Part shown: positions 1 to 5,127 of the stretch, in pieces
Layout of the letters: each line of letters opens with the position of its first letter
Numbering within the stretch: the stretch's first letter is position 1
NCBI GenBank assembly: GCA_029262715.1
Contig: JAJCYX010000238.1
Location: 1 to 5,127, forward strand
DNA from: Chloroflexota bacterium
GTDB taxonomy: Bacteria; Chloroflexota; Dehalococcoidia; Lucifugimonadales; Lucifugimonadaceae
Length of the DNA stretch: 5,127 nt
Direction of reading: 5' to 3'
Notes under the pieces: generated by a model
The model's database searches: none
What the model was told of the DNA's origin: nothing
The model's input: the letters and a program-made list of their open reading frames with translations, nothing else
Made by a program: the position numbers and the translations under genes

Positions 1-429
1 CTGACTCTGCTGGTTCTGCCCATCGTGATCATCGCAACTCAGGAGTCGATCCGATCTGTGCCACCAAGCTACCGTGATGCAGCGTTTGCGATGGGAGCGA
101 CCCGCTGGCAGGTGGTTAAGTCGATCGTCTTGCCGCAGGCGATCCCCGGAATTATGAGCGGAGTGATCCTTGCGCTCTCCCGCGCTATTGGTGAGGCTGC
201 ACCAATTCTGATGATCAGCGGTATCGTGTTTATCACCTCTGTACCGCATAGCCCGGCAGATTCATTTACGGTCCTGCCGCTCCAGATTCTGAACTGGGTT
301 CAACAGCCGCAGTCGGACTTTCGGTCCATCGCCGCTGCAGCGATCCTTGCCCTGCTGATACTGCTGCTTTCTATGAATGCGATCGCAATCTGGATTCGTA
401 ACAAGTTCCAGCGCGCCCGTGCCGAATAG
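1..429 (+). CDS. pstA: Phosphate ABC transporter permease PstA, C-terminal part (5' end outside window)
   Basis: PstA and PstC form the inner-membrane channel of the high-affinity Pst phosphate importer, driven by the PstB ATPase and fed by the binding protein PstS. The frame is open from base 1 and gives 142 residues, about the last half of a family that is usually 280-300 residues long. The ABC-permease EAA loop, which docks on the ATPase, is clear at fragment residues 27-45 (DAA...GA...LP). It is followed by the PstA signature segment SRAIGEAAPI (60-69) and PLQILNW (93-99). Hydrophobic membrane segments lie at about 1-12, 48-60, 66-80 and 110-132, and the protein ends in a short basic cytoplasmic tail. 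The internal ATG at base 25 is not the real start, because the family sequence continues upstream of it. No pstB or phoU follows: the next gene is convergent and 25 bases away. PstA versus PstC is decided by the C-terminal motifs; fairly sure. Confidence 0.93.
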   Translation: MTLLVLPIVIIATQESIRSVPPSYRDAAFAMGATRWQVVKSIVLPQAIPGIMSGVILALSRAIGEAAPILMISGIVFITSVPHSPADSFTVLPLQILNWVQQPQSDFRSIAAAAILALLILLLSMNAIAIWIRNKFQRARAE

Positions 430-454
430 ACGTTCTCAGCAAGGGCACAGCTAG

Positions 455-892
455 CTAAGAGCTCTTTTCCAACCTCTCTCGAAGCGTGCGCATCGAGTGC
501 TCGATATTGTTCTTAGTCCAGTTACCTGCCAGCGGAGCAGCCAGTCTCAACAGCCCGCTCAATTCGAGGCTCCACTCGTTCATGACCCGGCAGCCGCCAG
601 GCGTCTCTGTAATTGTTGCTTTGCCGTTGATCTTGACCGATTTACCCTCACCGGTGTGAGCTATCACCTTTGGGGCATCAAGCTGTGCAATTGTCACCTT
701 CACGTCCATCTTGCGACCCTGGACGTTCATCACTTCATCGAACTGCGAACCAACTCGAATTGGACCGGAATCTAAACGCTTAACAGAGATAAGGTCAGGA
801 ACCCAATCGGTCGCATGTTCAAGGTCGGTAATGATCTCCCACACCTTTTCTGGAGATGCCGGTAGATCTGCTACAACGGTGCCTGATGGCAT
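455..892 (-). CDS. SRPBCC-superfamily protein (polyketide cyclase/dehydrase-like, START-like fold)
   Basis: The 145-residue product has the length and pattern of a single-domain SRPBCC (helix-grip) protein, a fold that holds hydrophobic ligands in a deep cavity. Seen: a first strand (residues 4-10) followed by PASPEKVWEIITD (11-23) and a tryptophan at 30, the usual opening of Polyketide_cyc2-type members. Alternating strands follow between about 45 and 110. A long C-terminal helix (about 118-143) begins with GLLRLAAPL and ends in RTLRERLE. There is no signal peptide or membrane segment, so it is probably cytosolic. The ATG start is supported by GGAG at 900-903, seven bases upstream. It lies 49 bases downstream of the YbaK-like gene on the same strand, so co-transcription is likely. 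The ligand or reaction cannot be read from the sequence. These proteins include cyclases, hydrolases and pure binding proteins. Confidence 0.85.
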   Translation of the reverse strand: MPSGTVVADLPASPEKVWEIITDLEHATDWVPDLISVKRLDSGPIRVGSQFDEVMNVQGRKMDVKVTIAQLDAPKVIAHTGEGKSVKINGKATITETPGGCRVMNEWSLELSGLLRLAAPLAGNWTKNNIEHSMRTLRERLEKSS

Positions 893-941
893 ACGAAAAC
901 TCCGATTCTGCGGGCAAAATTACGGGTGATCTGAGTACAAC

Positions 942-1451
942 TTATGCGGTCTGGGTCAATCCCTCGGTTACCACTGCCCCGGGTATGCGAGTCAACACGT
1001 CAGGCGACACTTTTATCTTGGTCGAACGACTGCCACCGCCGAGGATGATGTAGTCGTGGTTCATAAGACCGGGATCGATATAAACGGGTAGTTCAGGCGG
1101 AAGTGCCAGTGCAGTTACACCGCCGACCATCATTCCGGTCAATTCGGTTGTTTCCTCAGCGTTTGCGAACGAAACTCGGCTGTTGCCCATCAGCTGCTTG
1201 ATGCAGTGGTTTACGTCGAGGCGCGCAGTTGCTCGCACAACTGACGCCGTGAACTGTTTCGGCTTCTTTTTCGATGCAACGATTATGGTGTTGGCAGACT
1301 GCTCCGCCGGGAAGCCATACTCCTCGCAAAATGCCGCAGTGTCCGCAAAATCTGGATCGATCTCAACCACCTCGTACGGCACTCCGTAGGATTCCAGAGC
1401 TGAGATTACCTTTGCTTCGATCACGTCCGCATTCCCACCAGTGTCAGGCAT
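942..1451 (-). CDS. YbaK/EbsC-family protein, putative aminoacyl-tRNA deacylase
   Basis: YbaK/ProX-type proteins hydrolyse wrongly charged aminoacyl-tRNAs in trans, for example Cys-tRNA(Pro), in the cytosol. The 169 residues cover the whole single-domain fold. Seen: an N-terminal helix (10-22), the strand YEVVEID (26-32), the subgroup-like DTAAFCEEYG (37-46), TARLDVN (75-81), then ELTGMMVGGVTALALP (103-118), which carries the GG...LP loop of the family. The strand PVYID (122-126) and the glycine-rich ILGGGSRSTKIKVSP (136-150) close the domain. In classical YbaK a lysine before the TL/TI strand is essential; here that place reads SANTIIV with Asn54. As I recall, a subgroup with DTAAFCE...AN shares this, so activity or substrate may differ. 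The ATG start has AAGGG at 1459-1463, seven bases away. It is the first gene of a probable two-gene operon with the SRPBCC gene. The family is clear; the exact substrate is not. Confidence 0.85.
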   Translation of the reverse strand: MPDTGGNADVIEAKVISALESYGVPYEVVEIDPDFADTAAFCEEYGFPAEQSANTIIVASKKKPKQFTASVVRATARLDVNHCIKQLMGNSRVSFANAEETTELTGMMVGGVTALALPPELPVYIDPGLMNHDYIILGGGSRSTKIKVSPDVLTRIPGAVVTEGLTQTA

Positions 1452-1624
1452 TTTCTGTCCCTTGTTGATTTGAGCCGCACCGGATCCTCGTAGTTAGTAC
1501 CGGGAGTTGCGGTCGTTGAATGTAAGCGTACATTCTGATGTCCGCACTCGACATCCCTTAAGATGAGAGACATCAGCACTAGAAGTTGATTCCCCGAGCG
1601 ACGAAACGGTAGAGCAGAGATCGA
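1452..1624. other. Divergent intergenic region with no clear promoter boxes
   Basis: This 173-base spacer must hold the promoters of both the minus-strand YbaK/SRPBCC unit and the plus-strand EVE gene. I could not find a convincing -35/-10 pair on either strand. For the plus strand the best -10-like hexamer is TAAGAT at 1559-1564, without a good -35 partner. For the minus strand only weak matches exist. No small reading frame with a ribosome-binding site and no RNA-gene fold was seen. The one distinct element is the 18-base inverted repeat at 1518-1535. Confidence 0.5.
1518..1535. promoter_or_regulatory. Operator-like inverted repeat in divergent spacer
   Basis: A perfect inverted repeat with seven-base arms, GAATGTA and TACATTC, separated by AGCG, lies between the divergent YbaK-like and EVE genes (spacer 1452-1624). 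The size and near-continuous dyad resemble binding sites of dimeric helix-turn-helix repressors such as the TetR family. No regulator gene is adjacent. The site is 66 bases from one start codon and 89 from the other, so it could serve either promoter. It could be chance in a moderately AT-rich spacer. There is no T-run after it, so it is not an intrinsic terminator. Confidence 0.4.
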
Positions 1625-2218
1625 ATGAGCAAAACATTCTGGATGGTAGTGGTCGACGAAGATAATCTTGAGATAACCCGCGAACAGGGCTTCAAGGTGA
1701 TCGGTATCGACTCGCGTAACCGGCGGAAATCGGTTCGATTAACGCCCGAAGACCGCATACTGTTCTACGTTCAGGACAAGAAAGGCTTCGCTGCGACAGC
1801 AACGGTAGCATCAGAGCACTTTGAAGAGAACACGCGGGTATGGAAGCATCACGAAAAGAATGAGTTGTTCTCGAACCGGGTTGAGGTCAAGGCCGATCTA
1901 GTCCTAGAACTCGAGGACTACATAGATGCTCGTGAGATTGCGCCGACTCTCGAGTATGTGAAGAAATGGCCTACTGAGCACTGGCCGCTGGCGTTCTTTG
2001 GCATGCTCCACATCGTGCCGCAGAGAGACTTCAACCTGCTTGAGGATGAGATACGCAAAGCCAGCGTAATAGCGAGCGCCAGGCAACCGGTGACCCCTGA
2101 AAAAGAGGCAACCTCAGCTGCGACTGCAAGCCGCCGCCGACTGAAAAAGAAGGCTGATAGCACGCGCCGAAGACGACGTGCTCGCACACGCTCAGCCACT
2201 AATCAGACCAGCCGCTAG
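1625..2218 (+). CDS. EVE-domain (PUA-like) protein with basic C-terminal tail
   Basis: EVE domains belong to the PUA-like group and are thought to bind modified bases in DNA or RNA; some accompany modification-dependent restriction enzymes. Seen: the domain fills residues 5-147, with W6, the conserved DRILFYV (43-49) after a basic stretch, GFAATATVAS (54-63), W73, LF (81-82), WP (115-116), the AFFG segment (123-126) and the closing DFNLLEDEI (135-143). A low-complexity tail from about 158 to 197 follows. It carries RRR at 170-172, KKK at 174-176 and five arginines at 181-185, and is probably disordered and nucleic-acid binding. Typical stand-alone EVE proteins stop near 140-150 residues, so the tail is the unusual part. 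The ATG start matches the domain start, but the upstream AGAGCAGAG is a weak ribosome-binding site. No nuclease, methylase or helicase gene is nearby. The domain call is sure; the biological role is unknown. Confidence 0.85.
   Translation: MSKTFWMVVVDEDNLEITREQGFKVIGIDSRNRRKSVRLTPEDRILFYVQDKKGFAATATVASEHFEENTRVWKHHEKNELFSNRVEVKADLVLELEDYIDAREIAPTLEYVKKWPTEHWPLAFFGMLHIVPQRDFNLLEDEIRKASVIASARQPVTPEKEATSAATASRRRLKKKADSTRRRRRARTRSATNQTSR
2215..2218. other. Shared CTAG: overlapping convergent stop codons
   Basis: The plus-strand EVE gene ends in TAG at 2216-2218. The minus-strand aldo/keto reductase gene ends in TAG, the complement of 2215-2217. The palindrome CTAG therefore holds both stop codons, and no intergenic base or hairpin terminator separates the two genes. 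Confidence 0.95.
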
Positions 2219-3288
2219 CTTTTAACTGCCGCTACAGGTTCAACAGGCGAATTTGCCACATCCACCCAACCTGTTGGTGACTGCGACGATTTCATCGGGT
2301 CGTGTCCGCCTGTACCAAAGTCATCTGCATATAGAGCCTTAACCCGATCAAGTTCCTCAACCGGTAGCTCGTCGATATCTGGAGCGACGACGTACTCATC
2401 GAGCTGAGCGACGTTGGTGATTGTCGGCACGCATGAGGCCATGATCGGTGGTGCCAGGCAGAACTTGATGGCTATCTGACCGACTGTCGCTTCTTTCCCA
2501 GAAATAAGGAAATCGATCTTCTTCAATTTTTCTATCGATTGACTGAGCCACTGCATTTTTCGGTATGAGCGGTGGTCGTCAGCATCGAACGGCATCGAAT
2601 CCAGCTGAGTGTCCTTGGTGTACGAGCCGTCGAGCATTCCAGAGGCATGTGGCACCCGTGAGAACACGCCAACGTTTGCTTCAGTAGCAGCCGAGATGAA
2701 CCGGTCTGCCGGCGCCTGCTCAAGGATGGAGTAGATGATCTGGGCCGGAGCTTTTCGCTGGCTGACCGTGAACTCGCCCTCCTCGATCCAACCGATATCC
2801 GGCCCAACTGCAACTCCCCAGTGGCGAATCTTTCCAGCAGCCTGCAGGTCTTCCAGAGCAGTAACCGTGTCGTCTCGTTGGATAGCTGTGAGGCGTGAAT
2901 TGTGGAGCTGATACAGATCTATGTAGGTGGTATCGAGTCGGGCCAATGACTTGTCACAAGCTGCCTTGACGAATTCCGGGTCCCAGTTTTGTGGCCGTTC
3001 CTTGTGACGCCCGAGTCGTGGTGCATCGAGGTCATATCCAAACTTCGTACCGATCACCATCTGCTCTCGTCGGTCTCCAAGCGCCTTCGCCAGGATCTCC
3101 TCGCCGTATCCGACTCCGTAAGTGTCCGCTGTGTCAAAGAAGGTGATGCCGCGGTCGAATGCGGCTCGCAAAAGCGATATGCCGTCAGCCTCAGATACCT
3201 CGCCCCACCAATTCGTGCTGACGCTCCACACCCCGAAGCCAACTTCGGACAGCGTGAGGTCGGTTCCGGCGAGATTTCGATACTTCAA
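2215..3288 (-). CDS. Aldo/keto reductase family oxidoreductase
   Basis: A cytosolic NAD(P)H-dependent (beta/alpha)8-barrel enzyme that reduces carbonyl groups; the natural substrate is not deducible. Seen, in 357 residues: the N-terminal MKYRNLAGTDLTLSEVGFG, FDTADTYG (51-58) giving the catalytic Asp52 and Tyr57, Lys82 in GTKFG, and His129 in DLYQLHN, so the full catalytic tetrad is present. ERPQNW (97-102), GWIEEGEF (166-173), IIYSILEQ (184-191) and RVPHASGMLDG (211-221) match a subgroup I know from Chloroflexota and Actinomycetota. The cofactor region (about 285-300) reads CVPTITNVAQLDEY, where many family members have an IPG or LPN motif. The protein is about 20-30 residues longer than usual, mostly through a C-terminal tail after about 325. 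The ATG has GAGGAA at 3294-3299, five bases away. It lies 67 bases downstream of the DUF1802 gene, without an evident promoter of its own, and its stop overlaps that of the EVE gene. Confidence 0.93.
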   Translation of the reverse strand: MKYRNLAGTDLTLSEVGFGVWSVSTNWWGEVSEADGISLLRAAFDRGITFFDTADTYGVGYGEEILAKALGDRREQMVIGTKFGYDLDAPRLGRHKERPQNWDPEFVKAACDKSLARLDTTYIDLYQLHNSRLTAIQRDDTVTALEDLQAAGKIRHWGVAVGPDIGWIEEGEFTVSQRKAPAQIIYSILEQAPADRFISAATEANVGVFSRVPHASGMLDGSYTKDTQLDSMPFDADDHRSYRKMQWLSQSIEKLKKIDFLISGKEATVGQIAIKFCLAPPIMASCVPTITNVAQLDEYVVAPDIDELPVEELDRVKALYADDFGTGGHDPMKSSQSPTGWVDVANSPVEPVAAVKS

Positions 3289-3355
3289 TTTGGTTCCTCG
3301 GTAGTGGTATCAATTTACGAACGATGCAAGCTTTCGATACTTGGTTATTCGGGTG

Positions 3356-3946
3356 TTATCCCGCCGCGCTTGTCTTAGCCGCTAACGCGCTCTTGATGGC
3401 GGCGACCTCTGCCTTGAACCGTCTGTCTGGTATTGCTGGAGTCGTCACGCCGACTGGATAGTCCTCGATGAACTCTACCCACGATTTGCAGCCGCTGTAT
3501 TCAGGCATGACCATCAACGCCTGTGGCTGCTGCAACAGGTGCGCACGGACAATTATCAGATTAAGAGGGTGAAGAGGCTTCCAGTTGAATCGCTTTTCTG
3601 CGAACTCGTCTGACCAGATGTGGTACTGATTAAGCGCCTTAACTTCGTCCTCGGTTGAGACCTCAAGCACCTCTTCGATCTCAGCGAACACCATCAGGTC
3701 GACGACGCTCTCGAAGTCTTCCAGTTCAGAACCGGCGAGCAAATCCTGCTTTTCAGGTTTGAGTAACGCTGCACCTTCGTGGAAGTGACCGGGATACAGG
3801 AAGAACTGTTCGTGCTCAATCTTGAAATGCATCCCGTCTTCCCTGATGCCACCTTTTCGCAGCAAAATTGTCTGATCGCCTCGTGCGATGGCGTCGACGG
3901 TGACGGCCCACTCTTTGAGGCCGATGTTCCACATTCCAGGTATCAA
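3356..3946 (-). CDS. DUF1802 family protein, function unknown
   Basis: A 196-residue soluble protein that I recognise as DUF1802, a family without an assigned activity. Seen: the family opening GLKEWAVTVDAIARG (9-23), TILLRKGGIREDG (26-38), then FFLYPGHFHEGAALLKP (48-64). An acidic middle follows (72-104), then HIWSDEFAEKRFNWKPLHPLNLIIVRAHLL (109-138) and a helical, alanine/lysine-rich C-terminus (176-196). There is no signal peptide or membrane helix. The start is a TTG at 3944-3946, chosen because AAGGGAG (3957-3963) sits ten bases before it. The alternative ATG four codons later (3932-3934) would be 22 bases from that site and has only CCTGGA right next to it. Homologues I remember begin just before the GLKEWA motif, which fits either start. 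It is the first gene ahead of the aldo/keto reductase gene, 67 bases apart, and a promoter-like element lies just upstream. Confidence 0.85.
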   Translation of the reverse strand: MIPGMWNIGLKEWAVTVDAIARGDQTILLRKGGIREDGMHFKIEHEQFFLYPGHFHEGAALLKPEKQDLLAGSELEDFESVVDLMVFAEIEEVLEVSTEDEVKALNQYHIWSDEFAEKRFNWKPLHPLNLIIVRAHLLQQPQALMVMPEYSGCKSWVEFIEDYPVGVTTPAIPDRRFKAEVAAIKSALAAKTSAAG

Positions 3947-3956
3947 GTCAGCAGTT

Positions 3957-3963
3957 CTCCCTT
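3957..3963 (-). promoter_or_regulatory. Ribosome-binding site supporting a TTG start
   Basis: On the minus strand this reads AAGGGAG, a good Shine-Dalgarno match. It stands ten bases before the TTG at 3944-3946 but 22 bases before the first ATG at 3932-3934, so it favours the TTG as the start of the DUF1802 gene. Confidence 0.55.
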
Positions 3964-3972
3964 CGGAGTTCG

Positions 3973-3981
3973 ATATTAGCA
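3973..3981 (-). promoter_or_regulatory. Candidate extended -10 promoter for the DUF1802/aldo-keto reductase unit
   Basis: On the minus strand this reads TGCTAATAT: a TAATAT hexamer preceded by TG and one base, the extended -10 form that can work without a strong -35 box. The segment about 17 bases upstream reads GATAGA, a poor -35. Transcription would begin near 3966, giving a leader of about 20 bases that just includes the ribosome-binding site. This arrangement is plausible but rests on one motif. Confidence 0.4.
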
Positions 3982-4006
3982 GTCTAGTGTCGCTTCTATC
4001 GTGTTG

Positions 4007-4028
4007 ACCGTATTCTAAGCAACGGTCG
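4007..4028. repeat. Inverted repeat in second divergent spacer
   Basis: GACCGT at 4007-4012 is matched by its complement ACGGTC at 4023-4028, with ten bases between. It lies in the 147-base spacer (3947-4093) between the DUF1802 gene and the plus-strand 94-residue gene. It could be a repressor or activator half-site pair, or chance. I found no clear plus-strand promoter in this spacer, no small gene and no RNA gene. Confidence 0.25.
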
Positions 4029-4093
4029 CCACCTTCTGCTGGCAGCGCGACAAGGCAATTGCGTGAAGATTAGTCCGGGACCGAGGAAATGGA

Positions 4094-4378
4094 ATGTCTG
4101 AACCACCACAAGTCAGAGTCGAGTCCGATGACCAGAACCGCGGTACTCCATACCGAACATGCTCCATCGCTGTTTACGTTGATGATCTGAACGCAGAACA
4201 AATGGACAAAGCGAGATTCGCTCTATCGAGAGTGGTTTCAAGCCCTGAGGTTTCGGTCATCGCCTCCGGAAACCCGACGCCGATAGACCCACGAAGGTTC
4301 GTGCGGCTCCGCATGGTCTACTACGGGGAAAGGCTTGCGGCTGACAAGATCGAATCGGCAATCAGCGCAGTGCTCTAG
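4094..4378 (+). CDS. Hypothetical protein, 94 residues, unrecognised
   Basis: I do not recognise this family. That it is a real gene is supported by a good ribosome-binding site (GAGGA at 4083-4087, six bases before the ATG). Its stop lies one base from the stop of the convergent peptidase gene, so it fills an otherwise empty gap of over 400 bases. The first 20 residues are polar and probably flexible. After that the sequence suggests a compact alpha/beta domain. A strand CSIAVYV (23-29) is followed by a helix over about 33-50, then a strand EVSVIA (52-57), a loop rich in Pro and Asp (60-67), a strand FVRLRMVYYG (69-78), and a final helix ADKIESAISAVL (83-94). This beta-alpha-beta-beta-alpha order is reminiscent of small ferredoxin-like folds, but that is inference. 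There is no signal peptide, membrane helix or metal-binding cysteine pair. A minus-strand frame over part of it is less plausible because it would overlap the peptidase gene. Confidence 0.65.
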   Translation: MSEPPQVRVESDDQNRGTPYRTCSIAVYVDDLNAEQMDKARFALSRVVSSPEVSVIASGNPTPIDPRRFVRLRMVYYGERLAADKIESAISAVL

Positions 4379-4379
4379 C

Positions 4380-5127
4380 TCAAGTTTCGATCTGGAATAT
4401 CTCGTCCTGACGTTCGCCAGTGATCTCAGGACCGTCTGGGCCCATGAACACATCCATCTCCAGCCGGACACCGAACTCCGGCAGGTAGATGCCAGGTTCA
4501 ATTGTCACACCAACACCCTCAATCACCTTGCGCGTATCGTGCGTCTCCCAGTCATCCAGGTTCACGCCGTTGGAGTGCACCTCGTTTCCCAGTGAGTGAC
4601 CGAGTCGGTGAACAAAGTTGTCGCCGAACCCTGCTTTTCCAATGACGTCGCGAGCAATCCTGTCTACCTGCCACCCTTCCGGCGTATTTCCCGCAAGAAC
4701 TTCGGCTTCGAGGAAATCGAACGCTGCGTCACGGCCTTGTCGCACTGCGTTGAACACCTCTTGCTGCCGCTCATCAGGTGGTTTGCCAAGCTTTGCCACC
4801 CAGGTAATGTCGCCGGAAATGGTAGGTTCAGCCTCCGAGCCCGACTCCTGCCGCTTTCGTCCCCACAGGTCGATCAGCAGCCAGCCTTCACGACGGATTA
4901 CTGCCGAGCTTTCGGGCTTCGGCTCGTAGTGTGGGTCGGACGAGTGTTCGTTGAACGCCACAACCGGTCCATCATCGTATTCGAGACCAAGTCGGTCGAA
5001 CCTGCCGCGGATGTGCTCTGCAAGGTCGTGCTCTGTCAGTGCCCAGCGCACGTTCTCTCCTGCAAATGCAAACGCCTCTTTCACGATTCGCGTTAGCGCG
5101 TTTACTGCAAAACGATGGGTCTCAAGC
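4380..5127 (-). CDS. M24-family metallopeptidase (aminopeptidase P/creatinase type), C-terminal part
   Basis: M24 pita-bread enzymes use two metal ions to remove N-terminal residues or cleave Xaa-Pro bonds; some members hydrolyse other C-N bonds. The frame is open through the right edge, giving 248 visible residues; the GTG at 5082-5084 is internal, since coding continues upstream. Numbering from the visible edge, the metal ligands are Asp86 (LLIDLWG), Asp106 (SGDITWVAKLG), His177 in HRLGHSLG, Glu209 in TIEPGIYLP and Glu223 in VRLEMDVF. His184 (NEVHSNG) matches the second catalytic-site histidine. All five ligands are therefore present. The two aspartates are about 20 residues apart instead of about 11, which I associate with a DLW...DITW subgroup of unassigned substrate. 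The lost upstream part would hold the first part of the catalytic domain and any N-terminal creatinase-like domain. It converges on the 94-residue gene with one base between stops. Confidence 0.9.
   Translation of the reverse strand, partial: LETHRFAVNALTRIVKEAFAFAGENVRWALTEHDLAEHIRGRFDRLGLEYDDGPVVAFNEHSSDPHYEPKPESSAVIRREGWLLIDLWGRKRQESGSEAEPTISGDITWVAKLGKPPDERQQEVFNAVRQGRDAAFDFLEAEVLAGNTPEGWQVDRIARDVIGKAGFGDNFVHRLGHSLGNEVHSNGVNLDDWETHDTRKVIEGVGVTIEPGIYLPEFGVRLEMDVFMGPDGPEITGERQDEIFQIET

Noticed and set aside
25..27. Codon at base 25 as the start of pstA
   Set aside because: It is an ATC/ATG-type codon inside a conserved hydrophobic segment. The reading frame and PstA-like sequence continue to base 1.
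449..466. Adjacent palindromes AGCTAGCT and AAGAGCTCTT next to TTTT, as a terminator between pstA and the SRPBCC gene
   Set aside because: The palindromes have no loop. The only looped form has a four-base stem (453-456 with 460-463), too weak for an intrinsic terminator. Part of it is the coding end of the SRPBCC gene.
1918..2199. Minus-strand frame rich in arginine opposite the EVE gene
   Set aside because: It is a shadow of the EVE coding sequence. The opposite strand encodes a coherent domain, and this frame has no separate support.
1625..3946. EVE, aldo/keto reductase and DUF1802 as a defence system
   Set aside because: There is no nuclease, helicase, methyltransferase, toxin or mobile-element signature in the window. 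The genes are on opposing strands and the neighbours are housekeeping-like.
4238..4501. Minus-strand 87-residue frame overlapping the 94-residue gene and the peptidase gene
   Set aside because: It would overlap the end of the peptidase gene on the same strand by about 120 bases, and its composition is not protein-like.
5082..5084. GTG as the start codon of the M24 gene
   Set aside because: The frame stays open for 14 more codons to the window edge, with protein-like sequence. M24 proteins also need more catalytic-domain sequence before this point.
4596..5096. 166-residue plus-strand open frame
   Set aside because: It lies antisense to the M24 peptidase, whose metal-binding motifs are intact throughout, and its product shows no family features.

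Overview
The window looks like an ordinary stretch of bacterial chromosome, densely packed with eight protein-coding genes. Two are cut by the window edges. I see no RNA gene, insertion sequence, prophage or CRISPR array. GC is moderate (by eye a little above 50%). Five of the eight stop codons are TAG. The closest matches I recall for the YbaK-like protein, the aldo/keto reductase and the M24 peptidase come from Chloroflexota and Actinomycetota. A marine or soil Chloroflexota bacterium (Dehalococcoidia/SAR202-like) is my best guess, but this is inference from remembered protein style, not from a marker gene.

Layout, left to right. (1) 1-429, plus strand: the end of pstA, a phosphate ABC transporter permease, as the last gene of its unit. 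(2) 455-1451, minus strand: a YbaK/EbsC-type putative aminoacyl-tRNA deacylase followed by an SRPBCC-fold protein 49 bases downstream, probably one operon. (3) 1452-1624: a 173-base divergent spacer with an 18-base operator-like inverted repeat. (4) 1625-2218, plus strand: an EVE-domain (PUA-like) protein with a strongly basic tail. (5) 2215-3946, minus strand: a DUF1802 protein followed by an aldo/keto reductase, probably one operon starting from an extended -10 promoter. (6) 3947-4093: a second divergent spacer. (7) 4094-4378, plus strand: an unrecognised 94-residue protein. (8) 4380-5127, minus strand: an M24-family metallopeptidase running off the right edge.

The genes do not form an obvious single pathway. 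They read as housekeeping and general metabolic genes: phosphate uptake, possible translation quality control, a lipid- or hydrophobic-ligand fold, a redox enzyme and a peptidase. The most noticeable architectural trait is tight tail-to-tail packing. All three convergent pairs meet within 25 bases, and one pair shares a CTAG in which both stop codons lie. I did not find a convincing undescribed multi-gene system. The items most worth a second look are the EVE protein with its arginine/lysine tail, the orphan 94-residue protein, the inverted repeat in the first divergent spacer, and the deacylase homologue with asparagine where the classical catalytic lysine sits.
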